From contig CM056582.1 of assembly GCA_029721435.1 (NCBI GenBank), positions 36,662,611 through 36,726,610 on the forward strand: 64,000 nt of DNA, written 5' to 3'. This document shows positions 1 through 14,400 of this stretch, one piece after another (positions within the stretch are counted from its first letter, which is position 1; each line of letters starts with the position of its first letter). The notes under the pieces were generated by a model. It was not told the DNA's origin. It saw nothing but the letters and a program-made list of their open reading frames with translations, and did no database searches. This DNA comes from Gymnothorax reevesii. Taxonomy: Eukaryota; Chordata; Actinopteri; Anguilliformes; Muraenidae. The position numbers were made by a program, and so were the translations under genes.

Positions 1-1970
1 AATGCATCTTCCCTGTGTGTTGATTTGAATTTTCTAGCACCCTAGTGACAAAATGCATCTTCCCTGTGTGTTGATTTGAATATTCCAGCACTCTAGTGAC
101 AGAATGCATTTTCCCTGTTTGTTGATTTGAATATTCCAGCACTCTTGTGACAGAATGCATTTTCCCTGTTTGTTGATTTGAATATTCCAGCTCTCTAGTA
201 ACAGAATGCATCTTCCCTGTGTGTTGATTTGAATATGCCAGCACTCTAGAGACAGAATGCATCTTCCCCATGTGTTGATTTGAATATTCCAGCACTCTAC
301 TGAGAGAATGCATCTTCCCTGTGTGTTGATTTGAATATCCCAGCACTCTAGTGACAGAATGCATCTTCCCTGTGTGTTGATTAAAATATTGTAGTACTCC
401 AGTGAAAGAATGCATCTTCCTTGTGTGTTGATTTGAATATTTCAGCACTCTAGTGACAGAATGCATCTTCCCTGTGTTTTGATTTGAATATTCCAGGACT
501 CTAGTGACAGAATGCATCTTCCCTGTGTGCTGATTTAAATATATATCAGCACTCTAGTGACAGAATGCCTCTTCCCTGTGTGTTGATTTGAATTTTCCAT
601 TACTTTAGAAACAGAATGCAGCTTCCTTGTGTGTTAATTTGACTATTCCAGCACGATAGTGACAGAATGCATCTTCTCTGTGTTTTGTTTTGAATATTCC
701 ATCATTATAGTGACAGAATGCATCTTCTCTGTGTGTTGATTTGAATATTCCAGCACTCTAGTGACAGAATGCATTGTCCCTGTTTGTTGATTTAAATATT
801 CCAGCACTCTAGTGACAGAATTCATCTTCCCTGTGTGTTGATTTGAATATTCCAGCAGTATAGTAACAGAATGCATCTTCTCTGTGTTGATTTGAATATT
901 TCAGCACTCTAGTGACAGAATGCATCTTCCCTGTGTGTTGATTTGAATATTCCAGCACTCTAGTGACTGAATGCATCTTCCCTTTGTGTTGATTTGAAAA
1001 TTTCAGCATCCTAGAGACAGAATTCTTCTTCCCTGTGTGTTGATTTGAATATTCCAGCACTCTAGTGACAGAATGCATCTTCCCTGTGTGTTGATTTAAA
1101 TATTACAGAACTCTAGTGAAAGAATCATCTTCCTTTTGTGTTGATATGACTATTCCAGCACGATAGTGATAGAATGCATCTTCTCTGTGTGTGATTTGAA
1201 TATTCCAGCACTCTAGTGACAAAATGCATCTTCTTTGTGTGTTGATATGACTATTCCAGCACTATAGTGACAGAATGCATCTTCCCTGTTTAATGATTTG
1301 AATATGACAGCACTCTCGTGACAGAATGCATCTCCCTTGTGTGTTGGTTTGAATATTCCAGCACGCTAGTGACTGAATGCATCTTCCTTGTGTGTTGATT
1401 TGAATATTGCAGCACTCTAGTGACAGAATGCATCTTCCCTGTTTAATGATTTGAATATGACAGCACTCTCGTGACAGAATGCATCTCCCTTGTGTGTTGG
1501 TTTGAATATTCCAGCACGCTAGTGACTGAATGCATCTTCCCTTTGTGTTAATTTGAATATTTCAGCATCCGAGAGACAGAATGCATCTTCCATGTTTGTT
1601 GATTTGAAAATTCCAGCACTCTAGTGACAGAATGCATTTGCCCTGTGTGTTGATTTGAATATTCCAGCACTTTTGTGACAGAATGCATCTTCTCTGCATG
1701 TTGATTCGAATATTCCAGCACTCTAGTGAAAGAATGTATCTTCCCTGTGTGTTGATTTCAATATTCCACCACTATAGGGACAGAATGCATCTTCTTTGTG
1801 TGTTGATTTGAATATTCCAGGTCTAAAGTGACAGAATGCATCTTCTCTGTGTGTTGATTTGAATATTCCAGCACTCGAGAGAGAGAATGCGTCTTCTCTG
1901 TGTGTTGATTCGAAAATTCCAGCACTCAAGTGACAGAATGCATCTTCTCTGTGTGTTGATTTGAATATTC
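1..1970. repeat. Higher-order repeat, first copy (spacing about 6,372 bp)
   Basis: The order of variant monomers here is repeated at 6373-8342. Shared private variants include the ATAT-inserted monomer (near 540 and 6910), the short CTGTGTTGATTT monomer (near 888 and 7256), the GAATCATC deletion (near 1124 and 7496) and the pair of TTTAATGATTTG monomers (near 1270/1441 and 7660/7813). The copies part near 1970/8342. A 1-bp deletion in the second copy (near 7940) shows they have diverged slightly. Confidence 0.85.
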
Positions 1971-4900
1971 CAGCTCTTTCGTGACAGAATGCATCTTCCA
2001 TGTATGTTGATTTGAATATTCCAGCACTCTAGTTACAGAATGCATCTTCTCTGTGTGTTGATTTGAATATTGTAGCACTCTAGTGACAGAATGCATCTTC
2101 CCTGTGTGTTGATTTGAATATTCCAGCACAATAGAGACGGAATGCATCTTCCCTGATTGTTGATTTGAATATACTAGCGCTCTAGTGACAGAATGCATCT
2201 TCCCTGTTTGTTGTTTTGAATATTCCAGCTCTATAGTGACAGAATGCATCTTCTTTGTGTGTTGATTTGAATATTCCAAAGCACTAGAGACAGAATGTGT
2301 CTTCTCTGTGTGTTGATTCGAAAATTCCACCACTCCAGTGACAGAATGCATCTTTTCTGTGTGTTGATTTGAATATTCCAGCACACTTGTGACAGAATGC
2401 ATCTTCCCTGTGTGTTGATTTGAATATTTCAGCACTCCAGTGACAGAATGCATCTTCCCTGTGTGTTGATTTGAATATTCCAGCATCGTAGAGACAGAAT
2501 GCATCTTCCATGTGTGTTGATTCGAATATTACAGCACTGTAGTGACAGAATGCATCATCCCTGTGTGTTGATTTGAATATTCCAACACTCTAGTGACAGA
2601 ATGCATCTTCCCTGTGTGTTGATTTGAATATTCCAGCACTTTTGTGACAAGTGCATCTTCTCTGCATGTTGATTCGAATATTCCAGCACTCTAGTGAAAG
2701 AATGTATCTTCCCAGTGTGTTGATTTCAATATTCCATCACTATAGGTACAGAATGCATCTTCTTAGTGTGTTGATTTGAATATTCCAGCTCTATAGTAAC
2801 AGAATGCATCTTCCCTGTGTGTTGATTTGAATATTCCAGCACGTTCGTGACAGAATGCATCTTCTCTGCGTGTTGATTCGAATATTCCAGCACTCTAGTG
2901 AAAGAATGTCTCTTCACTGTGTGTTGATTTCAATATTCCACCACTATAGTGACAGAATGCATCTTCGTTGTTTGTTGATTTGAATATTCCAGTTCTATAG
3001 TAACAGAATGCATCTTCTCTGTGTGTTGATTTGAATATTCTAGCACTCTGGAAACAGAATGCGTCTTCTCTGTGTGTTGATTTGAATATTCCGGCACTCT
3101 AGAGACAGAATGCGTCTTCTCTTTGTGTTGATTTGAATATTCCAGCCCTCTAGAGACAGAATGCATCTTCTCTGTGTGTTGATTTGAATATTCCAGCACT
3201 CTAGTGACAGAATGCATCTTCTTTGTGTGTTGATTTTAATATTCCAGCACTGTAGAGACAGAATGCATCTTCCCTGTGTTTTGATTTGAATATTCCAGCA
3301 CTCTAGTGACAGAATGTATCTTCCCTGTGTGTTGATTTCAATATTCCAATACTAAAGGGACAGAAGGCATCTTTTATGTTTGTTGATTTGAAAATTCCAG
3401 CACTCTAGTGACAGAATGCATTTTCCCTGTGTGTTGATTTGAATATTCCAACACTCTAGTGACAGAATGCATCTTCCCTGTGTGTTGATTCGAATATTCC
3501 AGCACTTTTGTGACAGAATGCATCTTCTCTGCATGTTGATTCGAATATTCCAGCACTCTAATGAAAGAATGTATCTTCCCTGTGTGTTGATTGCAATATT
3601 CCATCACTATCGGGACAGAATGCATCTTCTTTGTGTGTTGATTTGAATATTCCAGCTCTAAATTGACAGAATGCATCTTCTTTGTGTGTTGATTTGAATA
3701 TTCCAAAGCACTAGAGACAGAATGTGTCTTCTCTGTGTGTTGTTTCGAAAATTCCAGCACTCCAGTGACAGAATGCATCTTTTCTGTGTGTTGATTTGAA
3801 TATTCCAGCACACTTGTGACAGAATGCATCTTCCCTGTGTGTTGATTTGAATATTTCAGCACTCCAGTGACAGAATGCATCTTCCCTGTGTGTTGATTTG
3901 AATATTCCAGCATCGTAGAGACAGAGTGCATCTTCCCTGTGTGTTGATTCGAATATTACAGCACTGTAGTGACAGAATGCATCATCCCTGTGTGTTGATT
4001 TGAATATTCCAACACTCTAGTGACAGAATGCATCTTCCCTGTGTGTTGATTTGAATATTCCAGCACACTTGTGACAGAATGCATCTTCCCTGTGTGTTGA
4101 TTTGAATATTTCAGCACTCCAGTGACAGAATGCATCTTCCCTGTGTGTTGATTTGAATATTCCAGCATCGTAGAGACAGAGTGCATCTTCCCTGTGTGTT
4201 GATTCGAATATTACAGCACTGTAGTGACAGAATGTATCTTCCCTGTGTGTTGATTTCAATATTCCATCACTATCGGTACAGAATGCATCTTCTTAGTGTG
4301 TTGATTTGAATATTCCAGCTCTATAGTGACAGAATGCATCTTCCATGTTTGTTGATTTGAATATTTCAGCACACTTGTGACAGAATGAATCTTCCCTGTG
4401 TGTAGATTTGAATATTTGAGCACTCCAGTGACAGAATGCATCTTCCCTGTGTGTTGATTTGAACATTCTGTCACTCTAGTGACAGAATGCATCTTCCATG
4501 TTTGTTGATTTGAATATTCCAGCACTCTAGTGACAGAATGCATCTTCCTTGTGTGTTGATCAAAATATTCCAGCACTCCAGTGACAGAATGTATCTTCCA
4601 TGTTTTTTTATTTGAATATTCCAGCACTCTAGTGACAGAATGCATCTTCCTTGTGTGTTGATCAAAATATTCCAGCACTCCAGTGACAGAATGTATCTTC
4701 CATGTTTTTTTATTTGAATATTCCAGCACTCTAGAAACAGAATGCATCTTCCTTGTTTGTTGATCATAATCGTCAAGCACTCCAGTGACAGAATGTTTCT
4801 TCCATGTTTTTTGATTTGAATATTCCAGCACTCTAGTGACAAAATGCATCTTCCTTGTGTGTTGATATGACTATTCCAGCACTATAGTGACAGAATGCAT

Positions 4901-6372
4901 CTTCTCGGTGTGTTGATTTGAATATTGCAGCACTCTAGTGACAGAATGCATCTTCCCTGTTTAATGATTTGAATATGACAGCACTCTCGTGACAGAATGC
5001 ATCTCCTTTGTGTGTTGGTTTGAATATTCCAGCACGCTAGTGACTGAATGCATCTTCCCTTTGTGTTAATTTGAATATTTCAGCATCCGAGAGACAGAAT
5101 GCATCTTCCATGTTTGTTGATTTGAAAATTCCAGCACTCTAGTGACAGAATGCATTTGCCCTGTGTGTTGATTTGAATATTCCAACACTTTAGTGACAGA
5201 ATGCATCTTCCCTGTGTGTTGATTTGAATATTCCAGCACTTTTGTGACAGAATGCATCTTCTCTGCATGTTGATTCGAATATTCCAGCACTCTAGTGAAA
5301 GAATGTATCTTCCCTGTGTGTTGATTTCAATATTCCACCACTATAGGGACAGAGTGCATCTTCCTTGTGTGTTGATTTGAATATTCCAGCTCTAAAGTGA
5401 CAAAATGCATCTTCTCTGTGTGTTGATTTGAATATTCCAGCACTCTAGAGACAGAATGCGTCTTCTCTGTGTGTTGATTCGAAAATTCCAGCACTCGAGT
5501 GACAGAATGCATCTTCTCTGTGTGTTGATTTGAATATTCCAGCTCTATAGTGACAGAATGCATCTTCCATGTATGTTGATTTGAATATTCCAGCACTCTA
5601 AGTACAGAATGCATCTTCTCTGTGTGTTGATTTGAATATTGTAGCACTCTAGTGACAGAATGCATCTTCCCTGTGTGTTGATTTGAATATTCCAGCACTA
5701 TAGAGACGGAATGCATCTTCCCTGTGTGTTGATTTGAATATACTAGCGCTCTAGTGACAGAATGCATCTTCCTTGTGTGTTGATCAAAATATTCCAGCAC
5801 TCCAGTGACAGAATGTTTCTTCCATAGTTTTTGATTTGAATATTCCAGCACTCTAGTGAGAGAATGCATCTTCCTTGTGTGTTGATCAAAATATTCCAGC
5901 ACTCTCGTGACAGAATGCATCTTCCCTGTGTGTTGATTTAAATATTACAGCTCTCAAGTGACAGAATGCATCTTCCCTGTAGATTGATTTGAATATTTCA
6001 GCACTCCAGTGACAGAATGCATCATCCATGTTTTTTGATTTGAATATTCCAGCACTCTAGTGACAGAATGCATCTTCCTTGTGTGTTGATCAAAATATTC
6101 CAGCACTCCAGTGACAGAATGTATCTTCCATGTTTTTTTATTCCAATATTCCAGCACTCTAGTGACAGAATGCATCTTCCCTGTGTATTGATTTGAATAT
6201 TACAGCTCTCAAGTGACAGAATGCATCTTCCCTGTGTATTGATTTGAATATTTCAGCACTCCATTGTCAGAATGCATCTTCCCTGTGTGTTGATTTGAAT
6301 ATTCCAGCACTCTAGTGACAGAATGCATCTTCCCTGTGTGTTGATTTGAATATTCTTGCATCCTAGAGACAG

Positions 6373-8342
6373 AATGCATCTTCCCTGTGTGTTGATTTGA
6401 ATATTCCAGCACTCTAGTGACAAAATGCATCTTCCCTGTGTGTTGATTTGAATATTCCAGCACTCTAGTGACAGAATGCATCTTCCCTGTGTGTTGATTT
6501 GAATATTCCAGCACTCTTGTGACAGAATGCATTTTCCCTGTTTGTTGATTTGAATATTCCAGCTCTCTAGTAACAGAATGCATCTTACCTGTGTGTTGAT
6601 TTGAATATGCCTGCACTCTAGAGACAGAATGCATCTTCCCCATGTGTTGATTTGAATATTCCAGCACTCTACTGAGAGAATGCATCTTCCCTGTGTGTTG
6701 ATTTGAATATCCCAGCACTCTAGTGACAGAATGCATCTTCCCTGTGTGTTGATTAAAATATTGTAGTACTCCAGTGAAAGAATGCATCTTCCTTGTGTGT
6801 TGATTTGAATATTTCAGCACTCTAGTGACAGAATGCATCTTCCCTGTGTTTTGATTTGAATATTCCAGGACTCTAGTGACAGAATGCATCTTCCCTGTGT
6901 GCTGATTTAAATATATATCAGCACTCTAGTGACAGAATGCCTCTTCCCTGTGTGTTGATTTGAATTTTCCATTACTTTAGAAACAGAATGCAGCTTCCTT
7001 GTGTGTTGATTTGACTATTCCAGCACGATAGTGACAGAATGCATCTTCTCTGTGTTTTGTTTTGAATATTCCATCATTATAGTGACAGAATGCATCTTCT
7101 CTGTGTGTTGATTTGAATATTCCAGCACTCTAGTGACAGAATGCATTGTCCCTGTTTGTTGATTTAAATATTCCAGCACTCTAGTGACAGAATTCATCTT
7201 CCCTGTGTGTTGATTTGAATATTCCAGCAGTATAGTAACAGAATGCATCTTCTCTGTGTTGATTTGAATGTTTCAGCACTCTAGTGACAGAATGCATCTT
7301 CCCTGTGTGTTGATTTGAATATTCCAGCACTCTAGTGACTGAATGCATCTTCCCTTTGTGTTGATTTGAAAATTTCAGCATCCTAGAGACAGAATGCTTC
7401 TTCCCTGTGTGTTGATTTGAATATTCCAGCACTCTAGTGACAGAATGCATCTTCCCTGTGTGTTGATTTAAATATTACAGAACTCCAGTGAAAGAATCAT
7501 CTTCCTTTTGTGTTGATATGACTATTCCAGCACGATAGTGATAGAATGCATCTTCTCTGTGTGTGATTTGAATATTCCAGCACTCTAGTGACAAAATGCA
7601 GCTTCCTTGTGTGTTGATATGACTATTCCAGCACTATAGTGACAGAATGCATCTTCCCTGTTTAATGATTTGAATATGACAGCACTCTCGTGACAGAATG
7701 CATCTCCCTTGTGTGTTGGTTTGAATATTCCAGCACGCTAGTGACTGAATGCATCTTCCTTGTGTGTTGATTTGAATATTGCAGCACTCTAGTGACAGAA
7801 TGCATCTTCCCTGTTTAATGATTTGAATATGACAGCACTCTCGTGACAGAATGCATCTCCCTTGTGTGTTGGTTTGAATATTCCAGCACGCTAGTGACTG
7901 AATGCATCTTCCCTTTGTGTTAATTTGAATATTTCAGCATCGAGAGACAGAATGCATCTTCCATGTTTGTTGATTTGAATATTCCAGCACTCTAGTGACA
8001 GAATGCATTTGCCCTGTGTGTTGATTTGAATATTCCAGCACTTTTGTGACAGAATGCATCTTCTCTGCATGTTGATTCGAATATTCCAGCACTCTAGTGA
8101 AAGAATGTATCTTCTCTGTGTGTTGATTTTAATATTCCACCACTATAAGGACAGAATGCATCTTCTTTGTGTGTTGATTTGAATATTCCAGGTCTAAAGT
8201 GACAGAATGCATCTTCTCTGTGTGTTGATTTGAATATTCCAGCACTCGAGAGAGAGAATGCGTCTTCTCTGTGTGTTGATTCGAAAATTCCAGCACTCAA
8301 GTGACAGAATGCATCTTCTCTGTGTGTTGATTTGAATATTCC
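6373..8342. repeat. Higher-order repeat, second copy (spacing about 6,372 bp)
   Basis: This is the second copy of the 1-1970 block, with the same succession of variant and indel-bearing monomers. Small differences include GCATCGAGAG for GCATCCGAGAG. The sequence between the copies (about 1970-6372) is also satellite, and contains its own repeated sub-blocks: similar runs start near 1926, 3374 and 3956, and also appear near 27737 and 35081. Confidence 0.85.
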
Positions 8343-8434
8343 AGCACTTTTGTGACAGAATGCATCTTCTCTGCATGTTGATTCGAATATTCCAGCACTC
8401 TAGTGAAAGAATGTATCTTCCCTGTGTGTTGATT

Positions 8435-11400
8435 TCAATATTCCACCACAATAGTGACAGAATGCATCTTCTTTGTGTGTTGATTTGAATATTCCAACAC
8501 TCTAGTGACAGAATGCATCTTCCCCGTGTGTTGATTTGAATATTCCAGCACTTTCGTGACAGAATGCATCTTCTCTGCATGTTGATTCGAATATTCCAAC
8601 TCTATAGTGACAGAATGCATCTTCTCTGTGTGTTGATTTGAATATTCCAGCACTGTAGAGACAGAATGCGTCTTCTCTGTGTGTTGATTTAAATATTCCG
8701 GCACTCTTGTGACACAATGCATCTTCCCTGTGTGTTGATATCTATATTCCAGCACTATAGGGACAGAAGGCATCTTCCATGTTTGTTGATTTGAATATTC
8801 CAGCACTCTAGTGACAGAATGCATCTTCTCTGTGTGTTGATTTGAATATTCCAGCACTGTAGGGACAGAATGCGTCTTCCTTGTGTGTTGATTTGAATAT
8901 CCCAGCACTCTTGTGACAGAATTTCCTCTTCCCTGTGTGTTGATTAAAATATTGTAGTACTCCAGTGAAAGAATGCATCTTCCTTGTGTGTTGATTTGAA
9001 TATTCCAGCACTCTAGTGACAGAATGCATCTTCCCTGTGTGTTGATTTGAATATTCCAGGACTCTAGTGACAGAATGCATCTTCCCTGTGTGCTGATTTT
9101 AATATTACAGCACTCTAGTGACAGAATGCCTCTTCCCTGTGTGTTGATTTGAATTTTCCATTACTTTAGAAACAGAATGCAGCTTCCCTGTCTGTTGATT
9201 TGACTGTTCCAGCACGATAGTGACAGAATGCATCTTCTCTGTGTGTTGATTTGAATATTCCATCATTATAGTGACAGAATGCATCTTCCCTGTGTGTGGA
9301 TTTAAATATTCAAGCACTCTAGTGACAGAATTCATCTTCCCTGTGTGTTGATTTGAATATTCCAGCAGTATAGTGACAGAATGCATCTTCTCTGTGTTGA
9401 TTTGAATATTTCAGCACTCTAGTGACAGAATGCATCTTCCCTGTGTGTTGATTTGAATATTCCAGCACTTTAGTGACTGAATGCATCTTCCCTTTGTGTT
9501 GATTTGAATATTTCAGCATCCTAGAGACAGAATGCATCTTCCCTGTGTGTTGATTTAAATATTACAGAACTCTAGTGAAAGAATCATCTTCCTTTTGTGT
9601 TGATATGACTATTCCAGCACGATAGTGATAGAATGCATCTTCTCTGTGTGTGATTTGAATATTCCAGCACTCTAGTGACAAAATGCATCTTCCTTGTGTG
9701 TTGATATGACTGTTCCAGCACTATAGTGACAGAATGCATCTTCTCGGTGTGTTGATTTGAATATTGCAGCACTCTAGTGACAGAATGCATCTTCCCTGTT
9801 TAATGATTTGAATATGACAGCACTCTCGTGACAGAATGCATCTCCCCTGTGTGTTGGTTTGAATATTCCAGCACGCTAGTGACAGAATGCATCTTCCCTT
9901 TGTGTTAATTTGAATATTTCAGCATCCGAGAGACAGAATGCATCTTCCATGTTTTTTGATTTGAAAATTCCAGCACTCTAGTGACAGAATACATTTGCCC
10001 TGTGTGTTGATTTTAATATTCCAACACTTTTATGACAGAATGCATCTTCTCTGCATGTTGATTCGAATATTAGAGCACTCTAGTGAAAGAATGTATCTTC
10101 CCGGTGTGTTGATTTCAATATTCCACCACTATCGGGACAGAATGCATCTTCTTTGTGTGTTGATTTGAATATTCCAGCTCTAAAGTGACAGAATGCATCT
10201 TCTCTGTGTGTTGATTTGAATGTTCCAGCACTCTAGAGACAGAATGCGTCTTCTCTGTGTGTTGATTTGAAAATTCCAGCACTCGAGTGACAGAATGCAT
10301 CTTCTCTGTGTGTTGATTTGAATATTCCAGCTCTATAGTGACAGAATGCATCTTCCATATATGTTGATTTGAATATTCCAGCAGTCTTGTTACAGAATGC
10401 ATCTTCTCTGTGTGTTGATTTGAATATTCTAGCACTCTAGTGACAGAATGCATCTTCCCTGTGTGTTGATTTGAATATTCCAGCACTATAGAGACGGAAT
10501 GCATCTTCCCTGTGTGTTGATTTGAATATAATAGCGCTCTAGTGACAGAATGCATCTTCCCTGTTTGTTGATTTGAATATTCCAGCACGTTCGTGACAGA
10601 ATGCATCTTCTCTGCGTGTTGATTCGAACATTCCAGCACTGTAGTGAAAGAATGTATCTTTCCTGTGTGTTGATTTCAATATTCCACCACTATAGTGACA
10701 GAATGCATCTTCCCTGTTTGTTGATTTGAATATTCCAGCACGTTCGTGACAGAATGCATCTTCTCTGCGTGTTGATTCGAATATTCCAGCACTGTTGTGA
10801 AAGAATGTATCTTCCCTGTGTGTTGATTTCAATATTCCACCACAATAGTGACAGAATGCATCTTCTTTGTGTGTTGATTTGAATATTCCAACACTCTAGT
10901 GACAGAATGCATCTTCCCCGTGTGTTGATTTGAATATTCCAGCACTTTCGTGACAGAATGCATCTTTTCTGCATGTTGATTCGAATATTCCAACTCTATA
11001 GTGACAGAATGCATCTTCTCTGTGTGTTGATTTGAATATGCCAGTTCTATAGTGACAGAATGCATCTTCCATGTATGTTGATTTGAATATTCCAGCACTC
11101 TAGTTACAGAATGCATCTTCTCTGTGTGTTGATTTGAATATTGTAGCACTCTAGTGACAGAATGCATCTTCCCTGTGTGTTGATTTGAATATTCCAGCAC
11201 TATAGAGACGGAATGCATCTTCCCTGTGTGTTGATCTGAATATACTAGCGCTCTAGTGACAGAATGCATCTTCCCTGTTTGTTGATTTGAATATTCCAGC
11301 ACGTTCGTGACAGAATGCATCTTCTCTGCGTGTTGATTCGAATATTCCAGCACTCTAGTGAAAGAATGTATCTTCCCTGTGTGTTGATTTCAATATTCCA

Positions 11401-14400
11401 CCACAATAGTGACAGAATGCATCTTCTTTGTGTGTTGATTTGAATATTCCAACACTCTAGTGACAGAATGCATCTTCCCCGTGTGTTGATTTGAATATTC
11501 CAGCACTTTCGTGACAGAATGCATCTTCTCTGCATGTTGATTCGAATATTCCAACTCTATAGTGACAGAATGCATCTTCTCTGTGTGTTGATTTGAATAT
11601 TCCAGCACTGTAGAGACAGAATGCGTCTTCTCTGTGTGTTGATTTGAATATTCCGGCACTCTTGTGACACAATGCATCTTCCCTGTGTGTTGATATCTAT
11701 ATTCCAGCACTATAGGGACAGAAGGCATCTTCCATGTTTGTTGATTTGAATATTCCAGCACTCTAGTGACAGAATGCATCTTCTCTGTGTGTTGATTTGA
11801 ATATTGCAGCACTCTAGTGACAGAATGCATCTTCCCTGTTTAATGATTTGAATATGACAGCACTCTCGTGACAGAATGCATCTCCCCTGTGTGTTGGTTT
11901 GAATATTCCAGCACTCTAGTGACAGAATGCATCTTCTCTGTGTGTTGATTTGAATATTCCAGCACTGTAGGGACAGAATGCGTCTTCCCTGTGTGTTGAT
12001 TTGAATATCCCAGCACTCTTGTGACAGAATTTCCTCTTCCCTGTGTGTTGATTAAAATATTGTAGTACTCCAGTGAAAGAATGCATCTTCCTTGTGTGTT
12101 GATTTGAATATTCCAGCACTCTAGTGACAGAATGCATCTTCCCTGTGTGTTGATTTAAATATTCCAGGATTCTAGTGACAGAATGCATCTTCCCTGTGTG
12201 CTGATTTTAATATTACAGCACCCTAGTGACAGAATGCCTCTTCCCTGTGTGTTGATTTGAATTTTCCATTACTTTAGAAACAGAATGCAGCTTCCCTGTC
12301 TGTTGACTTGACTGTTCCAGCACGATAGTGACAGAATGCATCTTCTCTGTGTGTTGATTTGAATATTCCATCATTATAGTGACAGAATGCATCTTCCCTG
12401 TGTGTGGATTAAAATATTCAAGCACTCTAGTGACAGAATTCATCTTCCCTGTGTGTTGATTTGAATATTCCAGCAGTATAGTGACAGAATGCATCTTCTC
12501 TGTGTTGATTTGAATATTTCAGCACTCTAGTGACAGAATGCATCTTCCCTGTGTGTTGATTTGAATATTCCAGCACTTTAGTGACTGAATGCATCTTCCC
12601 TTTGTGTTGATTTGAATATTTCAGCATCCTAGAGACAGAATGCATCTTCCCTGTGTGTTGATTTAAATATTACAGAACTCTAGTGAAAGAATCATCTTCC
12701 TTTTGTGTTGATATGACTATTCCAGCACGATAGTGATAGAATGCATCTTCTCTGTGTGTGATTTGAATATTCCAGCACTCTAGTGACAAAATGCATCTTC
12801 CTTGTGTGTTGATATGACTGTTCCAGCACTATAGTGACAGAATGCATCTTCTCGGTGTGTTGTTTTGAATATTGCAGCACTCTAGTGACAGAATGCATCT
12901 TCCCTGTTTAATGATTTGAATATGACAGCACTCTCGTGGCAGAATGCATCTCCCCTTTGTGTTAATTTGAATATTTCAGCATCCGAGAGACAGAATGCAT
13001 CTTCCATGTTTTTTGATTTGAAAATTCCAGCACTCTAGTGACAGAATACATTTGCCCTGTGTGTTGATTTTAATATTCCAACACTTCTATGACAGAATGC
13101 ATCTTCTCTGCATGTTGATTCGAATATTAGAGCACTCTAGTGAAAGAATGTATCTTCCCGGTGTGTTGATTTCAATATTCCACCACGATCGGGACAGAAT
13201 GCATCTTCTTTGTGTGTTGATTTGAATATTCCAGCTCTAAAGTGACAGAATGCATCTTCTCTGTGTGTTGATTTGAATGTTCCAGCACTCTAGAGACAGA
13301 ATGCGTCTTCTCTGTGTGTTGATTTGAAAATTCCAGCACTCGAGTGACAGAATGCATCTTCTCTGTGTGTTGATTTGAATATTCCAGCTTTATAGTGACA
13401 GAATGCATCTTCCATATATGTTGATTTGAATATTCCAGCAGTCTTGTTACAGAATGCATCTTCTCTGTGTGTTGATTTGAATATTCTAGCACTCTAGTGA
13501 CAGAATGCATCTTCCCTGTGTGTTGATTTGAATATTCCAGCACTATAGAGACGGAATGCATCTTCCCTGTGTGTTGATTTGAATATAATAGCGCTCTAGT
13601 GACAGAATGCATCTTCCCTGTTTGTTGATTTGAATATTCCAGCACGTTCGTGACAGAATGCATCTTCTCTGCGTGTTGATTCGAATATTCCAGCACTGTA
13701 GTGAAAGAATGTATCTTTCCTGTGTGTTGATTTCAATATTCCACCACTATAGTGACAGAATGCATCTTCCCTGTTTGTTGATTTGAATATTCCAGCACGT
13801 TCGTGACAGAATGCATCTTCTCTGCGTGTTGATTCGAATATTCCAGCACTGTTGTGAAAGAATGTATCTTCCCTGTGTGTTGATTTCAATATTCCACCAC
13901 AATAGTGACAGAATGCATCTTCTTTGTGTGTTGATTTGAATATTCCAACACTCTAGTGACAGAATGCATCTTCCCCGTGTGTTGATTTGAATATTCCAGC
14001 ACTTTCGTGACAGAATGCATCTTCTCTGCATGTTGATTCGAATATTCCAACTCTATAGTGACAGAATGCATCTTCTCTGTGTGTTGATTTGAATATTCCA
14101 GCACTGTAGAGACAGAATGCGTCTTCTCTGTGTGTTGATTTGAATATTCCAGCACTCTAGTGACACAATGCATCTTCCCTGTGTGTTGATATCTATATTC
14201 CAGCACTATAGGGACAGAAGGCATCTTCCATGTTTGTTGATTTGAATATTCCAGCACTCTAGTGACAGAATGCATCTTCTCTGTGTGTTGATTTAAATAT
14301 TCCAGCACTCTTGTGACAGAATGCATCTTCTCTGTGTGTTGATTTGAATATTCCAGCACTCTAGTGACAGAATGCATCTTCCCTGTGTGTTGATTTGAAT